Assembly (NCBI GenBank): GCA_002339345.1 | Contig: DDKM01000098.1 | Span: forward strand, 1-22,981 | Source of the DNA: Firmicutes bacterium UBA2598 | GTDB lineage: Bacteria > Bacillota > PH28-bin88 | Length of the DNA: 22,981 nt | Reading direction: 5' to 3' | Shown: positions 1 through 12,573 of the stretch, in pieces | Numbering within the stretch: the first letter of the stretch is position 1 | How the letters are laid out: every line of letters begins with the position of its first letter | Translations under genes and position numbers: made by a program | Notes under the pieces: generated by a model | Databases searched by the model: none | Told to the model about the DNA's origin: nothing | Seen by the model: the letters and a program-made list of their open reading frames with translations, nothing else

Positions 1-132
1 GAATTCGTTCGTCCAGGAAGCCCATTCCTTAAGCGAAGCGAAGGGAGGGGTAGTTCACGTTTATTTCAAAATCTAATCGTTGTAAACTCGGTGAAATAAT
101 GGTTCTTCCTACCGAGGTTAACCGGTTCCTTT

Positions 133-164
133 CGGTGTTGTAGCCGTGATTGGTTACAACACCG
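133..164. other. Perfect-stem hairpin upstream of the arg promoter
   Basis: Bases 133-145 pair with 152-164 (CGGTGTTGTAGCC against GGTTACAACACCG, one G-U pair) around a 6-base loop. It is followed by an A/T-rich stretch but no clean T-run. It lies about 40 bases upstream of the arg -35 box, so it may be the terminator of a gene outside the window or a palindromic protein-binding site. Apart from this hairpin I see no gene in bases 1-204. Confidence 0.5.
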
Positions 165-204
165 ATTCTATTTAAAGGTTGGTAGAGGGGGGCAAAACTT
201 GATT

Positions 205-242
205 ATTGCATTATTATACATCGCAATGTATAATTATAACCA
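205..242 (+). promoter_or_regulatory. Two tandem ARG boxes (ArgR/AhrC operator)
   Basis: Two 18-bp sites at 205-222 and 225-242 have cores TGCATTATTATACA (207-220) and TGTATAATTATAAC (227-240). Both resemble the known ARG-box consensus TGAATWWWWATTCA. Their centres are 20 bp apart, the tandem spacing usual for hexameric ArgR/AhrC. They cover the promoter core, so bound repressor would exclude RNA polymerase when arginine is plentiful. The argR gene itself is not in the window. Confidence 0.8.
206..234 (+). promoter_or_regulatory. Sigma-A promoter of the arg operon
   Basis: A -35 box TTGCAT (206-211) and a perfect -10 box TATAAT (229-234) are separated by 17 bp, giving a predicted start of transcription near 241. 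The promoter is fully embedded in the two ARG boxes. Confidence 0.75.
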
Positions 243-295
243 TCGTTGGTAAATATATTATGTCTTTCTAAATGGTTCAGAATGGAGGCGATCCC

Positions 296-1333
296 GTGGT
301 TAAAGTGGGTATTATCGGTGCCACCGGCTATACCGGAGCGGAACTGGTGCGGCTCCTCTCCGCCCACCCCGGTGTGGAACTGGTAGCCCTTACTTCCCAG
401 TCCTATGTGGGGCAGTCCATTGATGAGATTTATCCCAACCTCCCCCCTGTCGGTCTGGTTTGTATCGAACAGGACATATCCCATGTAGTGGATAGGTGTG
501 ACGTGGTTTTCATCGCCCTTCCCCACGGGCATGCGGTACCGGTAGCGGCGGCGGTCCTCGCGGCTGGTAAAAAGGTGATCGACCTGGGGGCGGACTTCCG
601 GTTCCGCCGGGCGGAAACCTATGAGCAGTGGTACGGGCACACCCATGAAGCACCGGAGCTATGTACCGGTGCGGTGTATGGCCTGCCGGAGGTCCACCGG
701 GAGGCCATCCGGGGAGCCAATCTGGTAGCCAACCCGGGGTGTTATCCCACCAGCGCCATCCTGGCCCTGGCTCCTGCCCTGCGGGCGGGCCTGATTGACC
801 CGGCAACCATTATCATCGACTCCAAGTCCGGTGTTTCGGGAGCGGGCCGGGGCTTGAACCTGGGCAGCCTGTATGCTGAGGTGAACGAAAGCGTCCATCC
901 TTACAATATTGGCCAGCACCGCCACACCCCGGAAATCGAACAGGAATTGAGCGGCCTGGCCGGCCAGCCGGTGACGGTGTCCTTCACCCCCCACCTGATG
1001 CCCATGACCAGGGGGATTTTAAGCACCGTGTATGCCAGCCTGGCGGTGGAAGCGGATGACGACACAGTCAGGCGGGTGTACACCCACTTTTTCAGCCGGG
1101 AACGGTTTATCCGGCTTTTACCGCCCAAGCAGTGGCCGCGGACCAAATGGGCCTCCGGCTCCAACAACTGTTTCCTAAACTTCACCGTGGACCGGCGCAC
1201 CAACAGGCTGGTAGTGGCGGCGGCCATCGATAACCTGATCAAGGGTGCCAGCGGCCAGGCGGTACAGAACATGAACCTGATGTGCGGTTTTGCCGAAGAT
1301 ACCGCCCTGGCCCAGCCGGGACAGTACCCGTAG
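296..1333 (+). CDS. argC: N-acetyl-gamma-glutamyl-phosphate reductase ArgC
   Basis: Cytoplasmic NADPH-dependent enzyme of arginine synthesis that reduces N-acetylglutamyl phosphate to the semialdehyde. The protein (345 aa from this start) opens with the nucleotide-binding motif GATGYTG, carries the catalytic cysteine in NPGCYP (about Cys149) and the histidine motif GQHRHTPE (His208/His210), and has the conserved SGVSGAGR and FTPHLMPMTRG segments. An in-frame ATG exists at 272, but the GTG at 296 is preceded by GGAGG at 284-288 with 7-base spacing and gives the family-typical MVKVGIIGATGYTG beginning, so I choose it. First gene of the arg operon, directly behind the ARG-box promoter. Confidence 0.96.
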   Translation: MVKVGIIGATGYTGAELVRLLSAHPGVELVALTSQSYVGQSIDEIYPNLPPVGLVCIEQDISHVVDRCDVVFIALPHGHAVPVAAAVLAAGKKVIDLGADFRFRRAETYEQWYGHTHEAPELCTGAVYGLPEVHREAIRGANLVANPGCYPTSAILALAPALRAGLIDPATIIIDSKSGVSGAGRGLNLGSLYAEVNESVHPYNIGQHRHTPEIEQELSGLAGQPVTVSFTPHLMPMTRGILSTVYASLAVEADDDTVRRVYTHFFSRERFIRLLPPKQWPRTKWASGSNNCFLNFTVDRRTNRLVVAAAIDNLIKGASGQAVQNMNLMCGFAEDTALAQPGQYP

Positions 1334-1487
1334 AATTTTGCCCACCCAGAAGACGGGTCATGGACCAAAGATAAAATAAAATGAACCGTAAGGCCACAAA
1401 AAAGTAGGAATTTAGGCACACCCAGGGTACAGGTAACGGGGAATGGATGAAACACCCGGACGGCCGGGAGCAATAAAGGAGTGGAGA

Positions 1488-2720
1488 TTGTTGATACCCG
1501 ATAACATACAGGAAATTGCTGGTGGGGTAACTGCCCCCCTTGGTTTTTTGGCCGGAGCCGGGGCCGGTGGTATTAAGAAACCCGGTCGGCTGGATGTGGC
1601 GGTAGTGTACAGCCAGGGTCCGGCGGTGGCTGCCGCCGTTTACACCACCAACAAGGTGCAGGCCGCCCCAATTATGTTAACCAGAGAACACCTGGCCGAC
1701 CAAAGTATCCGGGCGGTGGTGGCCAACAGCGGTAATGCCAACGCCTGTACCGGTGAAAAGGGTTTACGGGATGCCAGGGAGATGGCCGTCCTCACCGGTC
1801 AACTGCTGGATCTCCCCCCCACCCAGGTGGCGGTGGCCTCAACGGGTGTGATCGGGGTATATATGCCCATGGAGCGGGTACGTGAGGGGATCCGGCAGGC
1901 CTGCGCCAATTTGTGCCGGGAGGGCGGGTCGGATGCCGCCCGGGCCATCATGACCACCGATACCTTTGCCAAGGAGGCGGCGGTACAGGTTGAGCTGGAT
2001 GGAGTAACGGCAACCATCGGAGCCATGGTCAAGGGCTCCGGTATGATCCGGCCTAACATGGCCACCATGCTGGGTTTCATTACCACCGATGCCGCAATTA
2101 CCGGCTCCATGCTTCAAAGGGCCCTTTCGGAGGTAACGGAGGCCACCTTTAATATGCTGACGGTGGATGGGGATACCAGCACCAACGACTTTGTCATCCT
2201 CTTGGCCAACGGCCTGGCCGGCAACCCGCCCATTGAGGGAGCAGGACCCGCCTACCGCGCCTTTGTAGCCGGTCTGACGGCGGTTTGCACCAAACTGGTG
2301 CGGCTCATCGCCCGGGACGGCGAAGGGGCCACCAAACTGGTGACGGTAGAAGTCAAAGGAGCGCCTACCGTGGCGGATGCCCGCAAGGCTGCGCTGGCGG
2401 TGGCCAACTCCAACCTGGTGAAAACCGCCCTGTTCGGTAATGACGCCAACTGGGGCCGTATCCTGGCGGCGGTGGGCTATTCGGGGGCGGATTTCGATCC
2501 TGCCAGGGTAAACATTTTCCTTACCAGTGCAGCCGGCACCGAGCAAATGGCCCGGGATGGGGCAGGTCTGGCCTTTGATGAGGAAAAGGCCAGGGCCATC
2601 ATGCAACAGGAGGAAATGGGCATCGTGGTGGACCTGCGCATAGGTCCTGCTTCCGCCACTGCCTGGACCTGCGACTTCTCCTACGACTATGTCCGCATCA
2701 ACGCCGACTATCGCACCTAG
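1488..2720 (+). CDS. argJ: Bifunctional ornithine acetyltransferase / N-acetylglutamate synthase ArgJ
   Basis: Transfers the acetyl group of N-acetylornithine to glutamate, recycling acetyl and running the cyclic arginine pathway; many family members also use acetyl-CoA to make acetylglutamate. It is an Ntn-type self-cleaving enzyme: the motif MIRPNMATML contains the Ala192|Thr193 cleavage site, Thr193 becoming the N-terminal nucleophile of the beta chain. The oxyanion motif STGVIG lies earlier, and the protein ends with an NADYRT-type tail usual for ArgJ. The start is uncertain: an upstream ATG at 1443 lacks a good ribosome site, whereas AGGAG at 1477-1481 sits just before two TTG codons (1488 and 1491). 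1488 gives about 410 aa, normal for the family. Second gene of the operon; 154 bp separate it from argC, with nothing recognisable except a small CCCGG-ACGG-CCGGG hairpin before the ribosome site. Confidence 0.95.
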   Translation: MLIPDNIQEIAGGVTAPLGFLAGAGAGGIKKPGRLDVAVVYSQGPAVAAAVYTTNKVQAAPIMLTREHLADQSIRAVVANSGNANACTGEKGLRDAREMAVLTGQLLDLPPTQVAVASTGVIGVYMPMERVREGIRQACANLCREGGSDAARAIMTTDTFAKEAAVQVELDGVTATIGAMVKGSGMIRPNMATMLGFITTDAAITGSMLQRALSEVTEATFNMLTVDGDTSTNDFVILLANGLAGNPPIEGAGPAYRAFVAGLTAVCTKLVRLIARDGEGATKLVTVEVKGAPTVADARKAALAVANSNLVKTALFGNDANWGRILAAVGYSGADFDPARVNIFLTSAAGTEQMARDGAGLAFDEEKARAIMQQEEMGIVVDLRIGPASATAWTCDFSYDYVRINADYRT

Positions 2721-2760
2721 GACGGCTCAAATAATAGGGGCCGTGCTTGATAAGGTGTCG

Positions 2761-2798
2761 TGAAGTTGACATAACCAGTCATGAAGTTGACATAACCA
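2761..2798. repeat. Two direct 17-bp repeats upstream of argB
   Basis: The sequence TGAAGTTGACATAACCA occurs exactly at 2761-2777 and again at 2782-2798, a 21-bp period (two helical turns), ending at the argB ribosome site. Each copy contains TTGACA, identical to a -35 box, but I see no matching -10. It may be an internal regulatory site or a simple duplication. Confidence 0.8.
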
Positions 2799-2812
2799 AA
2801 GGAGTGATGGGT

Positions 2813-3703
2813 GTGTTAATCAGTCCCCTGGCCAAGGCGGGCATTCTGGTGGAGGCCCTCCCCTACATCAAGAAATTCAGCGGTCGTACCGTGGTCATTA
2901 AATATGGCGGCCATGCCATGGTCAATACGGAACTTAAACAGGCGGTGATGCAGGACATCATCTTAATGAAACTGGTGGGCATCAACCCCATCATTGTTCA
3001 CGGCGGCGGCCCGGAAATCACCGCCATGCTGGATAAGCTGGCCATCAAGTCCTCCTTCGTGAGCGGCCTGCGGGTTACCGACGCCGCTACTATGGAAGTG
3101 GTGGAAATGGTGCTGGTGGGTAAGGTGAACAAGGATATTGTGGGCCATATCCAGCAACTGGGCGGCAAGGCGGTGGGCTTGAGCGGCAAGGATGGTGGGC
3201 TCATCCGGGCGGTGAAGGAGTTCTCCGCCGTCAAGGGGCCGGACGGGCAGGTACAGCAGGTGGATCTGGGCCTGGTGGGGGATGTGGCGGAAGTGAACCC
3301 CCATTTGGTGGAACTGCTGGCCCAGCAGGGCTATATCCCGGTGGTGGCACCGGTGGGCATGGGTGAAGACGGCCAGAGCTACAACATTAATGCTGACACC
3401 ATGGCGGGGGCCCTGGCGGTGGCCCTGAAGGCTGATAAACTGGTGCTGTTAACGGATGTGGAGGGCATTTTGCGGGACTTCAAGGATAAAAACTCCCTCA
3501 TCTCCTCCCTTTCGGTGGCGGAAGTCCCCGGCCTTATCCAGGAGGGCATCATCACCGGGGGGATGATCCCCAAGGTGGAGTGCTGTGTGAAGGCCCTGCA
3601 GGGCGGGGTGCAGACCACCCACATCATCGATGGGCGGATTCCCCACTCCATCCTGCTGGAGGTATTCACCGACAAGGGCATCGGTACCATGGTGGTTGCC
3701 TAA
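2813..3703 (+). CDS. argB: Acetylglutamate kinase ArgB (arginine-sensitive type)
   Basis: Phosphorylates N-acetylglutamate with ATP, the second and usually feedback-controlled step when ArgJ recycles acetyl. Amino acid kinase fold motifs are visible: VIKYGGHAM near the N terminus (ATP/substrate loop), VHGGGPEI, GLSGKDGG, NINADTMAGALA, and GGMIPK in the nucleotide site. The N-terminal helix (LVEALPYIKKFSG) and the C-terminal GIGTMV tail are the features known from arginine-inhibited hexameric kinases, so arginine feedback is likely (inference). The reading frame is open from a TTG at 2747, but that extension encodes the direct repeat. AAAGGAG at 2798-2804 points to the GTG at 2813 (8-base spacing), giving 296 aa; ATG 2807 would be too close. 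Confidence 0.95.
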   Translation: MLISPLAKAGILVEALPYIKKFSGRTVVIKYGGHAMVNTELKQAVMQDIILMKLVGINPIIVHGGGPEITAMLDKLAIKSSFVSGLRVTDAATMEVVEMVLVGKVNKDIVGHIQQLGGKAVGLSGKDGGLIRAVKEFSAVKGPDGQVQQVDLGLVGDVAEVNPHLVELLAQQGYIPVVAPVGMGEDGQSYNINADTMAGALAVALKADKLVLLTDVEGILRDFKDKNSLISSLSVAEVPGLIQEGIITGGMIPKVECCVKALQGGVQTTHIIDGRIPHSILLEVFTDKGIGTMVVA

Positions 3704-3724
3704 CCGGTACCGGGAAGGAAAACC

Positions 3725-3781
3725 ATGGCCGACAAGTATGGGCGATCCTGCACCGGGCAGGAAACCGGCAAGTTCAATTGA
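3725..3781 (+). CDS. Possible 18-codon micro-ORF between argB and argD
   Basis: In the 113-bp argB-argD gap an ATG at 3725 follows a GGAAGGA ribosome-like site and encodes MADKYGRSCTGQETGKFN before a TGA. It is not arginine-rich, so it does not look like a classical attenuator leader. It may be translated only to keep ribosomes coupled through the gap, or be chance. Confidence 0.2.
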   Translation: MADKYGRSCTGQETGKFN

Positions 3782-3816
3782 TATGCAAAGCAGGTTTTGA
3801 TACGGAGGTGGGCGGC

Positions 3817-5015
<1,199 letters not shown>

Positions 5016-5019
<4 letters not shown>

Positions 5020-6095
5020 CGGCGGTACTGGTCCTGGAAGACGGCATGGTATATAAGGGAGAGAGCTTTGGTGCCAGGGTGCGCCAGGTTGGCGAGGTGG
5101 TGTTCAACACCGGGATGACCGGGTACCAGGAGGTACTCACCGATCCTTCCTATACCGGCCAGGTGGTGACCATGACCTATCCCCTGGTGGGTAACTATGG
5201 CATCAACCGGGAGGACGCAGAATCCGGCCGGCCCCAGGTGCGGGGTTTCGTGGTGCGGGAGTGCTGTGACCATCCCAGCAACTGGCGGTCCCTGGGCTCC
5301 CTCCATGAGTACCTGGCACAACACGGTATTCCCGGCCTGGCCGGTATAGACACCCGTTCCCTGGTCCGGCGCCTGCGGACAGCCGGCACCATGCGGGGTG
5401 TACTGTCCACCCTGCCGGGGGATGGGGAACGGGTGGAAGACTTACTGGCCCTGGCCCGGTCCTTTCAGCCCACCGGACCGGATCTGGTGCGTTCCGTGAC
5501 CACCAGCACCCCCTACCGCCTCCCTGGGGACGGCCCCCGGGTGGTGGTGATGGATTTCGGGATCAAGCGGAATATTTTAAATATGTTGAGCGCCAAGGGT
5601 TTTGACCTGGTGGTGGTGCCCTGTACCGCCACGGCGGCGGAAATCATGGCCCTGTCCCCCTGCGGACTGTTCCTGTCCAACGGCCCCGGGGACCCCAAGG
5701 ATGTGCCGGAGGCGGTGGCAGTGGTGCGGCAGTTGACCGGGCGGGTGCCGGTGTTTGGTATTTGCCTCGGCCACCAGCTCATCGCCTTGGGCCTGGGGGC
5801 GGATACCTATAAATTGAAGTTCGGGCACCGGGGGGCCAACCACCCGGTAATGGATCTGGCCACCAAAAAGGTTTACATAACATCCCAGAACCACGGGTAT
5901 GCGGTGGATGGCGCCACCCTGCCCGCCGGCGTAGCGGTAACCCACATCAACCTCAATGACCGGACGGTGGAGGGATTGGCCCACCGCACCCTGTCGCTAA
6001 TGAGTGTGCAGTACCATCCCGAGGCGATGCCGGGGCCGCAGGATTCCCGCTACCTCTTCGACCGGTTTGAGGAAATGATTAAGACAGCTTGTTAA
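5016..6095 (+). CDS. carA: Carbamoyl phosphate synthase small subunit (glutaminase) CarA
   Basis: Class I glutamine amidotransferase subunit: hydrolyses glutamine and passes ammonia through a tunnel to CarB. The N-terminal half has the small-subunit motifs FNTGMTGYQEVLTDPSY and YPLVGNYGIN. The C-terminal half carries the catalytic triad: Cys250 in GICLGHQ, His334 and Glu336 in QYHPEA. 359 aa, normal length. The GTG start at 5016 overlaps the argD stop and has GGAGGG at 5004-5009. Its place inside the arg operon, as in Bacillus subtilis where a second pyrimidine-linked enzyme exists elsewhere, suggests an arginine-dedicated carbamoyl phosphate synthase. Confidence 0.96.
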
Positions 6096-6119
6096 CTCTC
6101 TGCGAGCGGAGGTGGCTTT

Positions 6120-9356
<3,237 letters not shown>

Positions 9357-9439
9357 TGATGCAGGAAAGGTCACCGGCTTTTGTGTTTGAAACGCCCGGA
9401 AGTATGTATTTGCGATCATATGGGAAGAGGTGACCACGT

Positions 9440-10387
9440 ATGAATGTGTTGGAGCGGAAACCGGAGTTTCAGGGGCGGGATTTCCTCACCCTGTTGGACT
9501 ACACGCCGGATGAAATTACCTATCTTCTGGATGTGGCGAGGGCCCTGAAGGCTATGCAAAAAAAGGGTGAGCCTCACCCCTATTTGCAGGGCAAAACCCT
9601 GGGTATGATTTTTCAAAAATCCTCCACCCGCACCAGGGTGTCCTTTGAGGTGGGCATGTATCAGCTGGGCGGTTATCCGCTGTTTTTGAGCAACCAGGAC
9701 ATTCAACTGGGCCGGGGGGAGTCCATTGCCGACACCGCCCGGGTGCTGTCACGGTATCTGGACGGGATCATGATCCGCACCTTTGCCCAGGCGGATGTGG
9801 AGGAACTGGCCCATCATGCTTCCATTCCGGTAATTAATGGGCTGACGGATCTTCTGCATCCCTGCCAGGTGCTGGCGGATCTCCTTACTATCCAGGAACA
9901 TAAGGGAAGGTTAGCGGGGTTGAAACTGGCCTACGTGGGGGATGGCAACAACATGGCCCACTCCCTGATGGCCGGCGGTGCCAAGACCGGGATGGACGTG
10001 ATGGTTGCCACACCAGCGGGCTACCGGCCCAACCCTGAGGTTGTGGCCAGGGCCCAGGAAGCGGCTGCCCAAACCGGCGGGTCGGTGAAGTTGACCCTGG
10101 ATCCCCGGGAAGCAGTGGCGGGGGCGGATGTGGTGGTGACGGATACCTGGGTTAGTATGGGTCAGGAGGCGGAAAAGGCCAAGCGGATTCAGGACTTTGC
10201 TGGTTTCCAGGTAGATCTGGCCATGGCTGCCCTGGCCAAGCCGGATTACATCTTTTTGCACTGCCTGCCGGCCTACCGGGGGTATGAAGTAGCGGCCGAG
10301 GTGATGGATGGCCCTCGTTCGGTAATCTGGGATGAAGCGGAAAACCGGCTACATGCCCAGAAGGCGGTGCTGGCCCTGTTGCTGTAA
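9440..10387 (+). CDS. argF: Ornithine carbamoyltransferase ArgF
   Basis: Condenses ornithine with carbamoyl phosphate to give citrulline. Motifs are SSTRTR at residues 61-66 (carbamoyl phosphate binding), HPCQVLADLLT, GDGNNMAHSL, DTWVSMGQE (ornithine-specific SMG loop, which separates it from aspartate carbamoyltransferase) and HCLPAYRG with the catalytic Cys. 315 aa, family-typical. ATG 9440 follows GAGGTGA at 9427-9433. It uses the product of the preceding carAB, and closes the Bacillus-like argCJBD-carAB-argF order. It could in principle be a catabolic ArgF, but no arcA/arcC is present. Confidence 0.95.
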   Translation: MNVLERKPEFQGRDFLTLLDYTPDEITYLLDVARALKAMQKKGEPHPYLQGKTLGMIFQKSSTRTRVSFEVGMYQLGGYPLFLSNQDIQLGRGESIADTARVLSRYLDGIMIRTFAQADVEELAHHASIPVINGLTDLLHPCQVLADLLTIQEHKGRLAGLKLAYVGDGNNMAHSLMAGGAKTGMDVMVATPAGYRPNPEVVARAQEAAAQTGGSVKLTLDPREAVAGADVVVTDTWVSMGQEAEKAKRIQDFAGFQVDLAMAALAKPDYIFLHCLPAYRGYEVAAEVMDGPRSVIWDEAENRLHAQKAVLALLL

Positions 10388-10492
10388 GGAAGGTGGCTAG
10401 TTTGACCAGCCGACCGTCCGACGCCAGTCAAATTTCTGAGTATGGCCAGGAAAAAGGACTTTAACGGAATTGTTGGGCCCGCCAGGATCCCG

Positions 10493-10521
10493 TTGATTCA
10501 CCCGGGCCGGTCTGGTAAAGT
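10493..10521 (+). promoter_or_regulatory. Possible internal promoter after argF
   Basis: TTGATT (10493-10498) and TAAAGT (10516-10521) are 17 bp apart in the 209-bp gap between argF and the small membrane protein. Both boxes are imperfect. It could give argF-distal genes (small membrane protein, ACT protein, argG) separate expression. No ARG box is seen nearby. Confidence 0.3.
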
Positions 10522-10596
10522 GGGATTGGCCGGGCATCGCAGCGGCTGTACTGGCAGCTGGTACCGGGTGAGCATGCGGGAAAGGGGAGGGCGTGG

Positions 10597-10767
10597 ATGG
10601 ATGGTTGGCCCCCGATGTTCTGGTCCCGGCTGGGTGCCGGTCTGTTATGGATTGTGGTGGGGCTGATGTGGAGGCGGCGGGGTGAGCGATGGCGCAAATG
10701 GGTTCCCCTGTGGATTGGTGGAGGGGTGTTTTGGCTGCTACTGGCGATGATGGGTTTAAGAAGTTAA
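10597..10767 (+). CDS. Small two-helix membrane protein (56 aa), unknown function
   Basis: I do not recognise a family. ATG 10597 follows GGGGAGG (10583-10589) at good spacing and opens 56 codons ending at TAA 10765. The peptide starts MDGWPPMFWS, has a hydrophobic stretch (RLGAGLLWIVVGLMW, about residues 11-25), a strongly basic Arg/Lys/Trp loop (about 26-35) and a second hydrophobic stretch (VPLWIGGGVFWLLLAMMGL, about 36-54). That is a helical hairpin whose basic loop should face the cytoplasm. The stop lies 27 bases before the next start, so it probably shares a transcript with the ACT protein. The real coding signal is the matching ribosome site and the alternating hydrophobic pattern; homologues would be needed to confirm it. 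Confidence 0.55.
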   Translation: MDGWPPMFWSRLGAGLLWIVVGLMWRRRGERWRKWVPLWIGGGVFWLLLAMMGLRS

Positions 10768-10794
10768 CATAACACTTGCCGGGAGGTGCCGGAG

Positions 10795-11241
10795 ATGGAT
10801 GATGTCCGGGCATTGCTGGCCCAGGCTGGGCTGAACCTGCTGGATGGGTCCTTTGCCATTGTGGGATTGCCGTTAGAGGAGATGTCGTCCTTGGTCCACA
10901 ATACCCGATCCCTTACAGGTGTCTTTGCCCTAACGGTGGACCAGTGGGAGATTACCCTGGTGATCAATGAAAAGGCCTGGGAGGCTATGGCCAGCTCATT
11001 CCAGCAGGCCCGCGTGCAGCACGGTTACCGGGTGGTCACCCTGGATGTGGTGTTGGAATGGTCGGTAGTGGGTTTCCTGGCGGCGGTTTGTGGGGCCCTT
11101 GCCCAGCGGCGCATCCCGGTGGGGGTGGTTTCCGCCTATTCCCGCGACCACCTGCTGGTGCGCCAGGAGCACCTGCCCAAGGCCCTGGAGACCATACGGG
11201 CACTGATGCGTAAGGCCGACGAGGCGGACCGGGCCACATGA
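10795..11241 (+). CDS. ACT-domain protein (CASTOR/ACT_7-like), putative amino-acid sensor
   Basis: A 148-aa protein without a catalytic domain. The C-terminal half (GFLAAVCGALAQRRIPVGVV, SAYSRDHLLV, HLPKALETIRAL) is a clear ACT-type beta-alpha-beta ligand-binding repeat. The N-terminal half (SFAIVGLPLEEM, LTGVFALTVDQWEITLVI) looks like the partner repeat found in the ACT_7/CASTOR group of uncharacterised bacterial proteins. ACT domains bind amino acids at dimer interfaces. Its position between argF and argG makes arginine or a pathway intermediate a plausible ligand (inference). GGGAGGTG at 10781-10788 sets ATG 10795 as start; a GTG at 10786 is inside that site. Target unknown: it could regulate an enzyme or be a stand-alone sensor. 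Confidence 0.8.
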   Translation: MDDVRALLAQAGLNLLDGSFAIVGLPLEEMSSLVHNTRSLTGVFALTVDQWEITLVINEKAWEAMASSFQQARVQHGYRVVTLDVVLEWSVVGFLAAVCGALAQRRIPVGVVSAYSRDHLLVRQEHLPKALETIRALMRKADEADRAT

Positions 11242-11367
11242 GCCCGGGCAAAAGCCGGAGGCAGCTAATCGCCTGACCCCGGTTCTACCGATTGGTTATG
11301 GGAGATCCCTTTGCGGTTAACATAATTAGGACAAGCCTGCAGATAAGGGGAAAGGAGTATAGATAGT

Positions 11368-12573
11368 ATGAAGAAAGTAGTGCTCGCCTATTCCGGTGGT
11401 CTGGATACCTCCATCATTATTCCGTGGTTGAAGGAAAACTACGGGTATGAGGTGATTGCCGTCACCGCCGATATCGGTCAGGGAGATGAACTGGCTCCCC
11501 TGGAGGAAAAGGCCATCAAAACCGGGGCCAGCAAAATTTATATCGCCGACCTGAAGGAGGAGTTCGTCACCGATTTTATCTATCCGGTGCTGAAGGCTGG
11601 TGCTGTTTACGAGGGCAAGTATCTTCTGGGCACCTCCTTTGCCCGGCCCCTCATCGCCAAAAAGCTGGTGGAGGTGGCCCTGGCGGAGGGAGCGGATGCC
11701 GTGGCCCACGGCGCCACCGGCAAGGGCAATGACCAGGTGCGGTTTGAGCTGACTGTCAAGGCCCTGGCCCCCCACCTGAAAATCATTGCCCCCTGGCGGG
11801 AGTGGCACATCCGGTCCCGGGAGGAAGCTATCGATTATGCTACTGAGCGGGGCATCCCGGTGCCGGTGGCCAAATCCAGGCCCTATAGTATGGACCGCAA
11901 CCTGTGGCATTTAAGCCATGAGGGTGCGGACCTGGAAGACCCGGCCAACGAGGCGCCGGAGGATGTGTACATGATCATCACGCCGCCGGAAAAGGCGCCG
12001 GATCAACCCACCTATGTCACCATCGATTTTGAGCAGGGTATCCCGGTGCGGGTGGATGGGGCTGCCCTGGGCCCGGTCCAGTTGATTGAAAGGCTGAACG
12101 AAATCGCCGCCGCCAACGGGGTGGGCATCGTGGACATGGTGGAAAACCGCCTGGTGGGCATGAAGTCCCGGGGTGTATACGAAACACCCGGGGGGACGGT
12201 GCTGGTGGCTGCCCACCGGGAGCTGGAATACCTCACCCTGGACCGTCAGACCATGCATTTCAAGGAAATCATCGCCAGCAAGTATGCGGAAATGGTCTAT
12301 GACGGTGTGTGGTACTCACCCCTGCGGGAGGCCCTGGATGCCTTTGTCAATAGTACCCAGCGCACCGTCACCGGCAGTGTCCGGATGAAACTTTACAAGG
12401 GCAACTGCACTCCCGCCGGCGCTAACTCCCCATATTCCCTGTACAACCAGGAATTCGCTACCTTTGGGGCGGAGGAGGTATATAACCAGAAGGATGCCGA
12501 GGGCTTCATCAACCTGTTCGGCCTGCCCCTCAAGGTGCGTGCCCTGATGGCCCAGAAAACCGGTTTGAGATAA
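11368..12573 (+). CDS. argG: Argininosuccinate synthase ArgG
   Basis: ATP-dependent ligation of citrulline and aspartate to argininosuccinate, the step after ArgF. The N terminus has the PP-loop motif AYSGGLDTS (residues 8-16); further family segments are HGATGKGNDQVRFEL, YSMDRNLWHLSHEG and SPYSLYNQEFATFG. 401 aa, usual length. ATG 11368 is preceded by AAAGGAG at 11351-11357. A 126-bp gap separates it from the ACT gene; it contains a GGTTAACATAATTAGG element similar to sequence before argB and the ACT gene, but no convincing ARG box. The next pathway gene, argH, is not downstream. Confidence 0.97.
   Translation: MKKVVLAYSGGLDTSIIIPWLKENYGYEVIAVTADIGQGDELAPLEEKAIKTGASKIYIADLKEEFVTDFIYPVLKAGAVYEGKYLLGTSFARPLIAKKLVEVALAEGADAVAHGATGKGNDQVRFELTVKALAPHLKIIAPWREWHIRSREEAIDYATERGIPVPVAKSRPYSMDRNLWHLSHEGADLEDPANEAPEDVYMIITPPEKAPDQPTYVTIDFEQGIPVRVDGAALGPVQLIERLNEIAAANGVGIVDMVENRLVGMKSRGVYETPGGTVLVAAHRELEYLTLDRQTMHFKEIIASKYAEMVYDGVWYSPLREALDAFVNSTQRTVTGSVRMKLYKGNCTPAGANSPYSLYNQEFATFGAEEVYNQKDAEGFINLFGLPLKVRALMAQKTGLR

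Noticed and set aside
1..204. T-box or attenuator leader before argC
   Set aside because: No T-box sequence (AGGGTGG-type), no specifier loop and the predicted transcription start lies downstream at about 241.
901..1473. Long minus-strand open frame (190 codons) opposite argC
   Set aside because: It lies antisense to a strongly supported gene, shows no recognisable domain and has no ribosome site; high GC creates such shadow frames throughout the window.
10442..10666. Plus-strand 74-codon frame after argF
   Set aside because: No ribosome site and Gly/Arg/Trp-rich random composition; it overlaps the better supported 56-aa membrane protein in another frame.
11242..11367. ARG box before argG
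   Set aside because: The A/T-rich patch near 11315-11330 does not match the palindromic ARG consensus well enough.
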